A DNA stretch of 5,650 bases, from NCBI GenBank assembly GCA_003539375.1, contig DPPH01000183.1:1-5650 (forward strand), written 5' to 3'. Source of the stretch: Clostridiales bacterium (lineage in GTDB: Bacteria > Bacillota > Clostridia > Tissierellales > Dethiosulfatibacteraceae). This document shows positions 5,621-5,650 of this stretch, in pieces (within the stretch, counting starts at the first letter, position 1; each line of letters opens with the position of its first letter). The translations under genes and the position numbers were made by a program. The notes beneath the pieces were generated by a model. It was not told the DNA's origin. It was given only the letters and a program-made list of their open reading frames with translations, and searched no databases.

Positions 5621-5650
5621 CTTTCGTGGTACCACCCTAGTTTGCGATAA
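5566..5650 (-). promoter_or_regulatory. T-box tRNA-sensing leader, 3' half (antiterminator and terminator), truncated
   Basis: The minus strand carries the T-box consensus AGGGTGGTACCACG at 5638-5625. The antiterminator folds exactly: AGGG (5638-5635) pairs with CCCU (5611-5608); UGGUACC (5634-5628) is the 7-nt bulge; ACGAAA (5627-5622) pairs with UUUCGU (5617-5612) around a GACC loop. In T-box leaders an uncharged tRNA pairs its NCCA end with the UGGN of the bulge and stabilises this form, permitting transcription. Here N is U, so the sensed tRNA should have discriminator base A73. Isoleucine tRNA fits, as do Leu, Val, Ala, Lys, Met and some others. His, Gly, Cys, Ser, Asn and Asp tRNAs, which usually have another base, are disfavoured. 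Stem I and the specifier codon are beyond the right edge. The leader sits directly upstream of the RraA-like gene in the same direction and should control the four-gene operon. Confidence 0.93.

Noticed and set aside
4869..5650. A cobalamin riboswitch for this B12-dependent operon
   Set aside because: No B12-box-like element is seen in the visible leader or intergenic gaps; the only leader RNA signal is the T-box. Sequence farther upstream is not available.
1..5650. Insertion sequences, CRISPR arrays, tRNA or rRNA genes
   Set aside because: No direct repeats with regular spacers, transposase motifs, terminal inverted repeats or tRNA-like sequences were seen by eye.

Overview
This AT-rich window reads as a chromosomal fragment of a fermentative, low-GC Firmicute, most likely a member of the Clostridia. 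The reasons are a coenzyme-B12 glutamate mutase set very close to the clostridial enzymes, strong purine-rich ribosome binding sites, a T-box leader, and a small-protein cluster (DUF5685, a J-domain protein and a 'GRYG' protein) that I associate with Clostridia. All supported genes are on the minus strand, so the window reads from right to left.

Right end (5650 to 5566): the 3' half of a T-box tRNA-sensing leader RNA, cut by the window edge. The conserved T-box, a complete antiterminator with the seven-base UGGUACC bulge, and the competing terminator can all be drawn base by base. Stem I and the specifier codon lie outside the window.

Metabolic operon (5538 to 1568): four tightly packed genes follow the T-box. 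They are an RraA/HMG-aldolase-like protein, glutamate mutase sigma subunit (glmS, cobalamin binding), the actin-like ATPase accessory protein GlmL, and glutamate mutase epsilon subunit (glmE, catalytic barrel). A rho-independent terminator that begins in the glmE stop codon closes the operon. Methylaspartate ammonia-lyase, the usual partner in glutamate fermentation, is not here. An amino-acid-starvation leader, an aldolase/oxoacid-decarboxylase-like protein and no ammonia-lyase fit a biosynthetic use better than glutamate fermentation. The main hypothesis is a B12-dependent isoleucine route: glutamate to 3-methylaspartate, transamination to 3-methyloxaloacetate, then RraA-like decarboxylation to 2-oxobutyrate. 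The specifier codon just outside the window would test it.

Second operon (about 1553 to beyond position 1): a short intergenic stretch carries a candidate promoter and a perfect 14-bp palindrome. It is followed by a DUF5685 protein, a J-domain protein with a TPR-like middle and a Cys-rich tail (overlapping DUF5685 by 17 nt), and the first 27 codons of a small 'GRYG' protein that runs off the left edge. These three are probably co-transcribed and their joint function is unknown. DUF5685 has aspartate-rich motifs reminiscent of isoprenoid synthases.
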